From NCBI GenBank assembly GCA_021772025.1, contig JAETNT010000009.1:23568-87567 (forward strand): 64,000 nt of DNA. The letters run 5' to 3'. A program made the position numbers and the translations under genes. This DNA is from Enterocloster bolteae (GTDB lineage Bacteria > Bacillota > Clostridia > Lachnospirales > Lachnospiraceae). The first letter of the stretch is position 1. Each line of letters starts with the position of its first letter. This document shows positions 17,952 through 26,553 of the stretch, one piece after another. Below the pieces are notes generated by a model, which was not told the DNA's origin, ran no database searches, and was given only the letters and a program-made list of their open reading frames with translations.

Positions 17952-20321
17952 TTATCGATTCTCTTCTGCAAATTTACGGATATTGGAAGCATTGACATAC
18001 TTCTGTATCTGTCCGTTTTTAATCACTACCAGCGTAGGCGCTTGCATAATGCCGTACCTATCGGACATTTCCTCGTTTTCCTCCGCATCTACTACCTGGT
18101 AATTAATATCCTTTAAAAATTCCTTAGCCGTCCTGCAGTTGGGGCAAGTCTTGGTGGTAAACAGATACAAGCCGGAAACCAAAGCCTGACTTCCTGCCGT
18201 CTCTTTCTGCTCTCTCTCCTGAACAGCCGCATGGCTCTTCTTTAGTTTAGAATGAAACGGATCATAGGTCTTACGTGCCTTATATTCCTCCAGCTTTCCT
18301 TCATTCCAGTTCTTAACCGGCCGGTAATATCCGGTAATACGGCTGTAAACCTCCGCTTCTTTGTTGCACACCGGACAGGTAAAGTGCTCTCCTGACAGGT
18401 ATCCGTGATCCTTGCAGATAGAATAAGTAGGGGAAATGCTGTAATAGGGCAGGCGGTAATTCTCTGCGATGGTCCGAACCAGTTTGGCAGCCGCCTTCCA
18501 ATCCGGCAGTTTCTCTCCAAGAAACGCATGAAATACAGTTCCGGAAGTGTAAAGAGTCTGCAGCTCATCCTGGACATCCAACGCATCAAAGACATCGGAA
18601 GTATACCCAACAGGCAGATGAGAGCTATTGGTATAATAGGGATTGCCACAGTCTCCGTTAGCGGTCTTAATATCCGGGAAACGCTTCTTATCGTGCTTTG
18701 CCAGACGGTAGCTGGTGGATTCTGCCGGAGTTGCCTCCAGGTTATAAAGATCTCCGTACATCTCCTGATAATCTTTCAGCCGTTCTCTCATATGATTTAA
18801 AACATCTTTGGAAAACTCCTGGGTCTCTTTATGGGTCATATCAGCCCTCAGCCATTTTGCATTTAAGCCGGCCTCGTTCATTCCCACCAGGCCGATAGTA
18901 GAAAAGTGATTCTCAAACGTACCTAGATATCTCTTGGTATAAGGATACAGGCCATTGTCCAAAAGCTTGCTGATCACCTCTCTCTTAATGTGCAGAGAGC
19001 GGGCGGAAATATCCATCATATAATCCAGTCTCCGGTAGAAGTCCCCTTCATTTTTAGATAAATAAGCAAGTCTGGGCATATTGATAGTAACCACCCCTAC
19101 GGATCCGGTACTCTCACCGGAGCCGAAAAAGCCGCCGGTTTTTTTACGCAGCTCCCGCAGATCCAGACGCAGGCGGCAGCACATAGAGCGGACATCGCTG
19201 GGCTGCATATCGCTGTTGATATAGTTGGAAAAATAAGGGGTTCCATACTTAGCGGTCATTTCAAACAGAAGACGGTTGTTTTCTGTATCAGACCAGTCAA
19301 ATTCCTTGGTAATGGAATAGGTTGGAATGGGATACTGGAATCCTCTTCCATTGGCATCGCCTTCGATCATGGTCTCAATAAATGCCTTGTTCACCATATC
19401 CATTTCTTTCTTACAGTCCTTGTACTTAAAATCCATCTCCTTGCCGCCTACAATGGCATTCATCTCCGCCATATCATCCGGCACAGTCCAGTCCAAGGTA
19501 ATGTTGGAAAAAGGCGCCTGGGTCCCCCACCGGCTGGGGGTATTGACACCGTAAATAAATGATTCAATACACTTTTTTACTTCCTGATAGGACAACTTGT
19601 CAACCTTTACAAAAGGCGCCAGATAGGTATCAAAGGAAGAAAAGGCCTGGGCCCCCGCCCATTCATTCTGCATAATTCCCAAGAAGTTTACCATCTGGTT
19701 GCACAGTACGGATAAATGCTTTGCCGGAGAAGAAGTGATTTTGCCGGGAATCCCCCCCAGGCCTTCCAGAAGCAGCTGTTTTAGAGACCATCCGGCGCAG
19801 TAGCCTGTAAGCATAGACAAATCATGAAGATGGATGTCTGCATTGCGGTGGGCATTGGCAATCTCCTGATCGTAGATTTCAGACAGCCAGTAATTGGCGG
19901 TAATGGCGCCGGAGTTGCTTAAAATGAGCCCGCCTACGGAATAAGTAACCGTGGAATTCTCCTTTACACGCCAGTCCTCCACCTGTACATAGCTGTTTAC
20001 CACATCCTTGTAGTCCAGGATTGTATTCTTCATATTGCGGATTTTTTCCCGCTGTTTTCTATATAAAATGTATGCCTTAGCCACGTCGGTGTAGCCGGTC
20101 TGCTCTAAAACATGCTCCACGCTGTCTTGTATTTCTTCTACGCTGACCGTACCCTCCTTCATCTTAGACTGGAAATCAGCCGTCACCCGGAGAGATAAAA
20201 GCTCCAGAATTTCATCGGTAAAGTCCTTCTTCGTAGCTTTAAATGCCTTCTTAATCGCCTCCGTAATCTTGGACAGTGTAAAATCTGCCACTTCACCGTC
20301 CCGTTTTACTACCTTAATCAT
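17952..20321 (-). CDS. nrdD: Anaerobic ribonucleoside-triphosphate reductase with C-terminal thioredoxin-like domain
   Basis: A class III reductase of about 789 residues. An N-terminal ATP-cone begins MIKVVKRDGEVADFTLSKI. The large glycyl-radical barrel follows, and the glycyl-radical loop is seen as SRITGYYRPVKNW near residue 690, preceded by metal ligands in CKDHGYLSGEHFTCPVC. The last 80 residues form an extra thioredoxin/glutaredoxin-like domain with CPNC and the cis-Pro element QAPTLVV. NrdH-like tails of this kind suggest reduction by an attached disulfide carrier rather than formate. I choose ATG 20321 (AAAGGAG 11 bases upstream); 20330 and 20342 are alternatives. No nrdG activase is adjacent. 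Confidence 0.95.
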   Translation of the reverse strand: MIKVVKRDGEVADFTLSKITEAIKKAFKATKKDFTDEILELLSLRVTADFQSKMKEGTVSVEEIQDSVEHVLEQTGYTDVAKAYILYRKQREKIRNMKNTILDYKDVVNSYVQVEDWRVKENSTVTYSVGGLILSNSGAITANYWLSEIYDQEIANAHRNADIHLHDLSMLTGYCAGWSLKQLLLEGLGGIPGKITSSPAKHLSVLCNQMVNFLGIMQNEWAGAQAFSSFDTYLAPFVKVDKLSYQEVKKCIESFIYGVNTPSRWGTQAPFSNITLDWTVPDDMAEMNAIVGGKEMDFKYKDCKKEMDMVNKAFIETMIEGDANGRGFQYPIPTYSITKEFDWSDTENNRLLFEMTAKYGTPYFSNYINSDMQPSDVRSMCCRLRLDLRELRKKTGGFFGSGESTGSVGVVTINMPRLAYLSKNEGDFYRRLDYMMDISARSLHIKREVISKLLDNGLYPYTKRYLGTFENHFSTIGLVGMNEAGLNAKWLRADMTHKETQEFSKDVLNHMRERLKDYQEMYGDLYNLEATPAESTSYRLAKHDKKRFPDIKTANGDCGNPYYTNSSHLPVGYTSDVFDALDVQDELQTLYTSGTVFHAFLGEKLPDWKAAAKLVRTIAENYRLPYYSISPTYSICKDHGYLSGEHFTCPVCNKEAEVYSRITGYYRPVKNWNEGKLEEYKARKTYDPFHSKLKKSHAAVQEREQKETAGSQALVSGLYLFTTKTCPNCRTAKEFLKDINYQVVDAEENEEMSDRYGIMQAPTLVVIKNGQIQKYVNASNIRKFAEENR

Positions 20322-20458
20322 CCTATCCATGACTCCTTTCATTTATCTATGTATGCCCTGCGGAAGTCTCTGCCATAAAGGCGCCGCGCCAAAGCACTGT
20401 TATCGGAGCAGCTATATTTCCTGCCGTCTCTGCCCGCCAGAAAATCGCTACGGGTCTC

Positions 20459-20487
20459 ATTATAGCAGAAAGCGAAAGAAAACACAA
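20459..20487 (-). promoter_or_regulatory. nrdD promoter overlapping a long hairpin
   Basis: On the minus strand TTGTGT (20482-20487), 17 bases and TATAAT (20459-20464) form a good sigma-A promoter about 120 bases before the nrdD start. The -35 box lies inside one arm of the 20479-20530 inverted repeat. Confidence 0.65.
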
Positions 20488-20530
20488 TATCTGGGAGCCG
20501 AAATATTTTTGAATCCAAATATTGTGTTTT
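20479..20530. terminator. 16-bp hairpin after hflX, overlapping the nrdD -35 box
   Basis: AAAACACAATATCTGG (20479-20494) pairs with CCAAATATTGTGTTTT (20515-20530), with one G-U wobble and a 20-base loop. It starts 11 bases beyond the hflX stop and has A and T tracts outside, so it is a likely terminator. The arms also contain ACACAATAT, the half-site of NrdR boxes, with centres about 30 bases apart as for paired NrdR sites. Both readings are possible. Confidence 0.6.
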
Positions 20531-20540
20531 ATTATATTAT

Positions 20541-21803
20541 TTAATAAATATTATGAGTATCTCCTGTCATAAACTGCCCGAATAGTTCCGGAGGAACATA
20601 GGCTTTTACATGGATTCCCTCCTCCTCATATTCCTCCGATAACATTGCGCCAAGCTTCCGGATTTTCTGAACCAGTCCGATGTCCTGGTAAGAATATATC
20701 CGTTCCAGATACACTCTTCTGCTCCGGGCAATATTCTGAAGAATCTCTTTCAATTCTTCTATGCCTTCTCCGGTGACAGCCGAAATCCTCACTTGATAGT
20801 CAGCCTGAATATCCCTTAAAATAACAGTGTCATCTATTTGATCAATCTTGTTGAAAACCGTCACCACTGTCTTCCCCATGATTTCCAGCTGGCGCAGGGT
20901 CTCATAAACCACATGGATCTGCTCTTCCATTTGCGGATTGGAACAGTCTACTACATGGAGAATCACATCACTGTATTTCGCTTCCTCCAGAGTGCTCTTA
21001 AAAGCCTCAATCAGATGGTGAGGCAGTTTCCGGATAAAGCCTACCGTATCGGTAAGAAGGATTTTCTGACCGTCCGGCAGAAAAAACCCCCGGGTAGTGG
21101 GATCCAGTGTGGCAAATAATTTATCCTCCGCCAAAATTCCTGCATCTGTCAATTTGTTTAAGAGAGTGGATTTTCCCGCATTGGTATAGCCCACAATGGC
21201 CGCAGTCATAGCCTGGGCCTCCTGCCTCTGCTTTCTCTGGATCTTTCGATGGCGCTTTACCTCTGAAAGTTCTCTCTTCAGCTGTCCGATACGATCATGG
21301 ATCCTCCGCCTGTCCACCTCCAGCTTTTTTTCACCCGGGCCCCTGGTGCCGATGCCCCCGCCCAAGCGGGATAGGGAATCTCTCATGCCCACCAGGCGGA
21401 CAGCCCGATACTTTAGCTGGGCCAGCTCTACCTGAATTTTGCCCTCCCTGGTCCGGGCCCGGGCTGCAAAAATATCCAGAATCACCATGGTGCGATCTAA
21501 AATCTTAGTGTCAAGGATCTGCTCCATATTTCGAAGCTGGGCCGGGGAAAGTTCATCATCGCAGACCACTCCTGTGGCATCCAGCTCCCAAAGGAGCTCC
21601 TTTACCTCCAAAAGCTTTCCCTTTCCCAGGTAAGTCCCCGGGTGGGCCTCTTCCCGGTTTTGAATCACCCGGCCCACACTTACTGCCCCGGCACTTCGAA
21701 TCAGGTCTTCAAGCTCTTTTAGTGACTGCTCCCCATCCCCCTGGCTTATGCCAATCAGGATAACCTGCTCCCTGCTCTCTTTTAAATCAATAAATTCTGC
21801 CAT
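20541..21803 (-). CDS. hflX: Ribosome-associated GTPase HflX
   Basis: A 420-residue protein of normal HflX length. The N-terminal HflX domain includes the glycine-rich segment SRLGGGIGTRGPGEKKLE and a basic coiled region. The GTPase part has G1 GYTNAGKSTL, G3 DTVGFIRKLP and G4 NKID. HflX binds 50S subunits and helps split stalled or hibernating 70S ribosomes. It is the last gene of the scpA-scpB-dut-lipoprotein-hflX run; its start is 21 bases after the lipoprotein stop. Confidence 0.95.
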   Translation of the reverse strand: MAEFIDLKESREQVILIGISQGDGEQSLKELEDLIRSAGAVSVGRVIQNREEAHPGTYLGKGKLLEVKELLWELDATGVVCDDELSPAQLRNMEQILDTKILDRTMVILDIFAARARTREGKIQVELAQLKYRAVRLVGMRDSLSRLGGGIGTRGPGEKKLEVDRRRIHDRIGQLKRELSEVKRHRKIQRKQRQEAQAMTAAIVGYTNAGKSTLLNKLTDAGILAEDKLFATLDPTTRGFFLPDGQKILLTDTVGFIRKLPHHLIEAFKSTLEEAKYSDVILHVVDCSNPQMEEQIHVVYETLRQLEIMGKTVVTVFNKIDQIDDTVILRDIQADYQVRISAVTGEGIEELKEILQNIARSRRVYLERIYSYQDIGLVQKIRKLGAMLSEEYEEEGIHVKAYVPPELFGQFMTGDTHNIY

Positions 21804-21824
21804 AGATTCTGATTTCCTATCTCC

Positions 21825-22655
21825 TTATCGGGTCTTTAAAAAAGCGATTTCATGTTCCGCTCTGTCGTCTGATCCATACTGAGAAACATAGGACTCAAAG
21901 GCCTTAAGAGCCCCGGCGTAGTCTCTCTGGTATTCCAGGGCCACTGCCCGGTTAAAAGCCAGATCCGCCGCCGCTGCTTGATCCGGAGCGCTTATGCCCT
22001 TTTCAAACGCTTGACCTGCCTTTATATACTCCCCTTTTTCCAAATAGCATAAACCCATCTGGTTATAGATTTCCGAATCCGCCAGACCGTCAGCCTCTGC
22101 CTGCTCATAGAAAGTCAGGGCTTCCGGTTCTTTTCCCTGGCTCTTAAGGGTCTTTCCTATGTCTTTTATCAGCTTTGTAAGCAGAATCCCCTTATCCTGG
22201 CCTGCCTCTTCTGCCTGATCCGTACCATCCCCCGGGGCCTTGTATGCCTGATAGAGCTTTTTGTAATCTTCCATAGCCTGATCCGTGTTTCCGGCCCGGG
22301 CATTGAGCATGCAGCGAAGCTCTGTATATTCCGGCTTCTCTCCGTCCACCTCCATTAAAATCCCGTAAGTATGGGCCGCCGCACTGTAATCTCCAATCTT
22401 TACTTCCGCCTCTGCCCGATACTTTAAAATATCAAACTCTATCTCGCCTACTCTGCCCTTTCCCAGGTTTAAAGCCTCCTCCAGATCCGCAATAGCTCCG
22501 GCGTAATCCCCGGCATCCAATTTCTCAATTCCCGAAAGGCGAAGCTCCTGTCTCCCGGCTCCGCTTCTCAAGCCGCAGCCTCCTAAAAGGGAAATGGACA
22601 CCGCAGTCCCGGCTATCAGAAGGAGACTCTTTAATCTGATCCCTCTTTGTCCCAT
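21825..22655 (-). CDS. TPR-repeat lipoprotein
   Basis: A 276-residue protein. The start at 22655 is chosen because AAGGATGGGA precedes it and because it gives a clean lipoprotein signal peptide: basic n-region, hydrophobic core and lipobox LLGGC, with the Cys near residue 28. The mature protein is a run of tetratricopeptide repeats, for example YAGAIADLEEALNLG, YSAAAHTYGILMEV and YIKAGQAFEKGI. It should sit on the outer face of the membrane and act as a scaffold. A longer upstream reading overlaps the dut gene and is rejected. Function is not known; the operon position next to scpAB and dut gives no clear clue. Confidence 0.82.
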   Translation of the reverse strand: MGQRGIRLKSLLLIAGTAVSISLLGGCGLRSGAGRQELRLSGIEKLDAGDYAGAIADLEEALNLGKGRVGEIEFDILKYRAEAEVKIGDYSAAAHTYGILMEVDGEKPEYTELRCMLNARAGNTDQAMEDYKKLYQAYKAPGDGTDQAEEAGQDKGILLTKLIKDIGKTLKSQGKEPEALTFYEQAEADGLADSEIYNQMGLCYLEKGEYIKAGQAFEKGISAPDQAAAADLAFNRAVALEYQRDYAGALKAFESYVSQYGSDDRAEHEIAFLKTR

Positions 22656-22701
22656 AGTATTCCCATCCTTTTCTCTTTCTAACCTGTCAGAACTGTTATC
22701 A

Positions 22702-23223
22702 TTATTTTCTGCCGTCTGTGCTGCCGAAGCCGCCGTTTCTCGCAGTTTTGCATTCATCATCCTCTGTAATTCCGTACTGCAAAAAAATTCCCTGGGCAAA
22801 TCCGGCTCCTTCCCCCAACGCCAATTCCTTTCCCTCTCTGGAATCGTTAGTCAGTTTCACAAAAATATGCCCTTCATTCTCCGAGTAAAAATAATCGCTG
22901 TCAACGACTCCTACCGTATTGTTCAGCTGCAGCCGGTACTTAAATCCCAGGCTGCTGCGAGGATAAATCTGCAAAACCCAATCTTCTCTCATCTCTGCAC
23001 GGATTCCGGTAGGAATCTTGATTTCTTCCCCCGGCTTTAAAAAGACAGGAAGAGGCAGATAAAAATCATATCCTGCGGATCCGGCAGTAGCCCGCTTGGG
23101 AAGACTGATTTTTTCATAGATATTCTCTATTTCTTTTTTATCCCGGAAGCCAAACGTATCCTCCCAGTCCCTTTCAAACCGCTCTCTGCTAACCTTATAA
23201 AATCTCGCTACTCTCTCCATCAT
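22702..23223 (-). CDS. dut: dUTP diphosphatase (trimeric dUTPase family)
   Basis: A 173-residue protein with an N-terminal extension of about 40 residues before the dUTPase fold. Motif I is RATAGSAGYDFY, motif II PRSSLG, motif III NTVGVVDSDYF and motif V GGFGSTDG at the C-terminus. Motif IV reads GAGFAQGIFLQY, where many members have a charged residue in the first half. The enzyme cleaves dUTP to dUMP and PPi, keeping uracil out of DNA and feeding thymidylate synthesis. Its start overlaps the end of scpB by 29 bases, with AAGGAGAGA as ribosome site. Confidence 0.88.
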   Translation of the reverse strand: MMERVARFYKVSRERFERDWEDTFGFRDKKEIENIYEKISLPKRATAGSAGYDFYLPLPVFLKPGEEIKIPTGIRAEMREDWVLQIYPRSSLGFKYRLQLNNTVGVVDSDYFYSENEGHIFVKLTNDSREGKELALGEGAGFAQGIFLQYGITEDDECKTARNGGFGSTDGRK

Positions 23224-23875
23224 TCTCTCCTTCCGCCGATACCGTCTCGTCCATTTCTCCCAGACGGAGTCTCAGCTCTTCCTCCACCTCGGTCTTTATT
23301 TCTTCTTCCTGCTCCGGGTTTAAATCCGGCAGGTCCTCTGTAGAACCCACGCCAAACCGGCGCAGGAATTCTTCTGTGGTAGCAAAAAGCGCCGGCCTCC
23401 CCGGGGCGTCCAGTCTTCCCACCTCATATACCAGGTCATATTCTACCAGGCGGTTTACCGCATGATCCGACTTGACTCCCCGGATTTTTTCTATCTCCAT
23501 TTTGGTGATAGGCTGCTTATAGGCAATAATGGACAAGGTCTCTAAAACCACCTCTGTAAGGACCTGCTTTTTGGGCGCAGACGCCACCTTAATTAAGTTA
23601 GGGTAATATTCTGCCCTGGTGCACATCTGGTAAGCATCCTCCAGCTCAATAATCTGCATTCCTCTCTTTTCTTTATTATATCTGTCTTGGAGGCGCAGCA
23701 CTGCCTTTTTAGCTGTCTCTTTGTCCTGGCCTATGGCAACGGCAAGCTGGCTAAGCTCTACTGACTGGCCCATAGTAAAAAGGACTGCCTCCAGGACTGC
23801 CTCCTGATCACTGTGGCTCTCCACCTTCGTCAATATTTCCTGTCCAAAACCGGCCGGGACATTCTCTTTCTCCAT
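23195..23875 (-). CDS. scpB: Segregation and condensation protein B
   Basis: A 226-residue winged-helix protein. Typical ScpB segments are AVLFTMGQSVELSQLA at the N-terminus, VVLETLSIIAYKQPITKMEIEKIRG in the centre and a GRPALFATTEEFLRRFG segment near the end. It binds the ScpA kleisin as a dimer and so belongs to the SMC complex that compacts and separates chromosomes. The tail after residue 180 is strongly acidic. scpA ends 30 bases upstream and dut overlaps downstream. Confidence 0.95.
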   Translation of the reverse strand: MEKENVPAGFGQEILTKVESHSDQEAVLEAVLFTMGQSVELSQLAVAIGQDKETAKKAVLRLQDRYNKEKRGMQIIELEDAYQMCTRAEYYPNLIKVASAPKKQVLTEVVLETLSIIAYKQPITKMEIEKIRGVKSDHAVNRLVEYDLVYEVGRLDAPGRPALFATTEEFLRRFGVGSTEDLPDLNPEQEEEIKTEVEEELRLRLGEMDETVSAEGENDGESSEIL

Positions 23876-23905
23876 CCTGTTCTCTCCATTCCATCTTGTG
23901 ATCTA

Positions 23906-24706
23906 TCAGCTTATTAAGTCATCCAGCCCTTCTAATTCCAGTTCTCCATCTTCTCCCTCAGCCTCCAGAGTCTCTATCTGCATATCATCGAAAATATGCT
24001 CCTGAACCAAGCTGATCTTTCCGATTTTCATCAGCTCTAAAATGGCCAGAAAGGTGACCACAATCTCAATCCGATCCGCTTGGCTTTCTAACATCTGGCG
24101 AAAGCTGAACCTTCTATGTTTTCTGGCATAGGCCATAACACTGCCGATTTTTTCCTCCAGACTTATCGGCTCTTTCCGGATTACGCCGAAATTACTGCGG
24201 ACCCGGTCAATTTTATCCTCCTGCCGGCGCATAACCTGCCGAAAAATTTCCTGAAGCCTGGCCAGGGTCAAATCTCCCAAAAGCTTGTCCAAATCCACAG
24301 GCGGCTCATATCTGGCTACCTCTTTAGGGATCGTGGGGTCCTTATAAAAAATCTGTCCGGCCCCATCCTCCCGATCCTGGAGCGCTAAGGCCATATATTT
24401 AAATTTCTTGTATTCCAAAAGCCGGGCAACCAGTTCGGCCCTTGGATCCTGCTCTTCTCCTGTTTCCTCATCCACTTCTGCCGGGAGAAGCATCTTTGCC
24501 TTAATGTCTAAGAGAGTGGCAGCCATGACTAAAAATTCACTGACCACGTTTAAATCCTCTTTTTCCATATGATTTACATAGTCCAAATATTGTTCTGTTA
24601 TCTGTACGATGGGAATATCGTAAATATTGACTTTATTTTTTTCGATTAAATGAAGAAGCAAATCCAGGGGACCCTGGAAATGCTCCAGCTTATAGGAAAT
24701 CTCCAT
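23906..24706 (-). CDS. scpA: Segregation and condensation protein A
   Basis: A 266-residue kleisin. The N-terminus SYKLEHFQGPLDLLLHLIEKNKVNIYDIPI is the conserved SMC-head-binding part of ScpA (only its pattern is cited: F-x-G-P-L-D-L-L-L). The C-terminal winged helix contains VVTFLAILELMKIGKI. The start at 24706 lies seven bases after GGAG; an ATG 12 bases upstream is less well placed. It is the first gene of a five-gene minus-strand operon with a strong promoter at 24756-24784. Confidence 0.94.
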   Translation of the reverse strand: MEISYKLEHFQGPLDLLLHLIEKNKVNIYDIPIVQITEQYLDYVNHMEKEDLNVVSEFLVMAATLLDIKAKMLLPAEVDEETGEEQDPRAELVARLLEYKKFKYMALALQDREDGAGQIFYKDPTIPKEVARYEPPVDLDKLLGDLTLARLQEIFRQVMRRQEDKIDRVRSNFGVIRKEPISLEEKIGSVMAYARKHRRFSFRQMLESQADRIEIVVTFLAILELMKIGKISLVQEHIFDDMQIETLEAEGEDGELELEGLDDLIS

Positions 24707-24755
24707 GTACTGCTCCAAATCTGTTTTTACCCAATCTCTCGGTCACGTAAGGTCT

Positions 24756-24784
24756 AGTATAGCAAATTCTTACCAGGATGTAAA
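24756..24784 (-). promoter_or_regulatory. Sigma-A promoter of the scpA operon
   Basis: Minus strand: TTTACA (24779-24784), 17 bases, TATACT (24756-24761), about 45 bases before scpA. Confidence 0.7.
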
Positions 24785-24787
24785 CTT

Positions 24788-24820
24788 AAAAAAGAACTTC
24801 TATAAAACGAAGTTCTTTTT
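24788..24820 (-). terminator. Intrinsic terminator of the cohesin/glucosaminidase pair
   Basis: AAAAAGAACTT and AAGTTCTTTTT flank a short loop, nine bases past the stop of the gene ending at 24829. T tracts stand on both outer sides, and the scpA promoter starts just beyond. Confidence 0.75.
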
Positions 24821-24828
24821 TATATTTC

Positions 24829-26535
24829 TTAATCGTCAATATCTAAAAATTCAAAGTCATCATCCTCCATGCCCTCCGGCAAAACTTCCGGCTCCGGCTG
24901 GACGGGGCGCTGGGGACGGGTGTAATGAGAAGATCCGGACATAGGGGCTCCGGCCGGGCGAATATTTCGTACCGGTCGGGCGTTTCCTTCTTGGGGAGGA
25001 ACCGGGCCGCTGGCCGGTCTGGTATTTAAAGGACGTACAATGGTAGCCTCCAGTTCGGGTCTGGGTTCTCTCCTTACGGCCGGACGGGCAGCTTCTTCCA
25101 TACTTCTTGAAGGACTCCGGACCGGTCTGGGATTCTGACCGCCATTTTCAGGCCCTCTGTGCCCTCTTACGGGCTCCGGACCGGGCGCACCAAAATCGTC
25201 AAATTCGTCCTCACGTCCTCTCATATAACGTTCTTCGTCTCCAAAGCTTTCTTCGTCTTCCCAATCTGCAAAACCGGCGGCGCTGCCTCCTCTTCCCCTC
25301 ATTTCCCGGCTGCTCCCGCCGCCGGAAGGCGTATTCTTTCCTGCTCCTTTTATAATCAGATAAACCATGATGATAAACAGAACCAGAACAACGGCGATAA
25401 GCGCTACCATAATCATTCTCTGGAGCTTAAAGCTTCCCAGAAGTTCATTATACTGGTTGATAACCTGGGCATGTTCTTCCTGAGTAATCCCGGTGTCAAT
25501 GGCCGGATCCTGGAAATACCGCTGAATCGTCTTTTCCGTCAAGTCATACCGATAGAAGTACTTTTCTCCTGCTGCGTTCATACCATAGAATACACAGTAT
25601 TGGGGATTGCTCTCAGAAGCCCATATCCAGCCGGTTACCTTTCGGCCGTCAATATCAATAACCGTTTCTGAAAATCCCTCTGGCAATACCGCCCCATCTT
25701 CTAAGGGAATAATAGAGATCGACTTTGCCGCCGCTTCCAGGCTGAGAATCTCTGTCACAGAGCCCGGATCTTCCACGCCGGATGCCGCGCTTGCCCCTTC
25801 GGCATTTTTCAAAACCGTAATGGTATAATCCTTTACGGTAGTTCCGTTCTGAGCGGTAACACGGCATACTACCGTGTTCTCTCCTTCCTGAAGATCCTCA
25901 TTTCCCGTTACCACATAAGCCGCGTTTTCATCTGCAGGCACTACATTAACCGTAAGCCGCTCCACATCCAGCCCTACATTAACACTGTAGGACTCTACAT
26001 CCGCTGAGAACGCCGGAGACAAAGTTCCGGGAGATACCTGAAGGGAGGACAGTGCTGCGTTGCCGGATGCATTGGAAACCGCCTGAACCGTAACGGTGGA
26101 ATTTCCTACATGAGCCATGGTCACCATCTGAGAGTCCGAATCATAAACTTCTTGGGACGTAACCGTTATCTGAGAGCTTCCGGCCTGCTTTGTCTGAAAC
26201 TTCATAGTAAATACAATCGTGGAAGGATTAGCGGCATCCGGGCTTCCGTGAGCCCTTAACGCCCCGCTTCCGCCTTCTACACTGTTGCCGCTTATAAATT
26301 CTAGCGCATTGGCATCATAGGCCAAGGCAATATCTGCCCGGCCTAAAGCCTCGCCGCCGGAGGAAGCAACTTTCAGATTCACGCTTACCTCGCTTCCCAC
26401 CGTTGCAGAAGGGTCGCTGAACTGAATACTTCCATTGGCTGCAAAAGATGTAATTCCCATCCCGGGCAGCACAGACATGGTTAATATACAAGCAAATGCC
26501 AGACTGGCAAATAATTGGGTTATCCTTTTATTCAT
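24829..26535 (-). CDS. Exported membrane protein with cohesin-like and cadherin-like domains
   Basis: A 568-residue protein. A signal peptide ends near FAANGSIQF. Residues 35-150 look like a cohesin-type beta sandwich (SVNLKVASSGGEALGRADIAL and following strands). Residues 160-243 match the bacterial cadherin-like beta-sandwich pattern: LSSLQVSPGTLSPAFSADV at the start and NGTTVKDYTITVLK at the end. A membrane helix lies near 374-395. The last 170 residues are cytoplasmic, disordered and rich in Arg, Pro, Gly and acidic residues, ending in DDDFEFLDIDD. It is 18 bases downstream of a glucosaminidase that carries the same cadherin-like domain, so both probably act at the cell wall, this one perhaps as a membrane anchor or sensor. 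The exact role is unknown. Confidence 0.8.
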   Translation of the reverse strand: MNKRITQLFASLAFACILTMSVLPGMGITSFAANGSIQFSDPSATVGSEVSVNLKVASSGGEALGRADIALAYDANALEFISGNSVEGGSGALRAHGSPDAANPSTIVFTMKFQTKQAGSSQITVTSQEVYDSDSQMVTMAHVGNSTVTVQAVSNASGNAALSSLQVSPGTLSPAFSADVESYSVNVGLDVERLTVNVVPADENAAYVVTGNEDLQEGENTVVCRVTAQNGTTVKDYTITVLKNAEGASAASGVEDPGSVTEILSLEAAAKSISIIPLEDGAVLPEGFSETVIDIDGRKVTGWIWASESNPQYCVFYGMNAAGEKYFYRYDLTEKTIQRYFQDPAIDTGITQEEHAQVINQYNELLGSFKLQRMIMVALIAVVLVLFIIMVYLIIKGAGKNTPSGGGSSREMRGRGGSAAGFADWEDEESFGDEERYMRGREDEFDDFGAPGPEPVRGHRGPENGGQNPRPVRSPSRSMEEAARPAVRREPRPELEATIVRPLNTRPASGPVPPQEGNARPVRNIRPAGAPMSGSSHYTRPQRPVQPEPEVLPEGMEDDDFEFLDIDD

Positions 26536-26553
26536 GTTCTTATATCTCCCAGT

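Noticed and set aside
20343..20458. A B12 riboswitch in the nrdD leader
   Set aside because: I could not find the conserved B12-box pattern; only small GC-rich inverted pieces are present.
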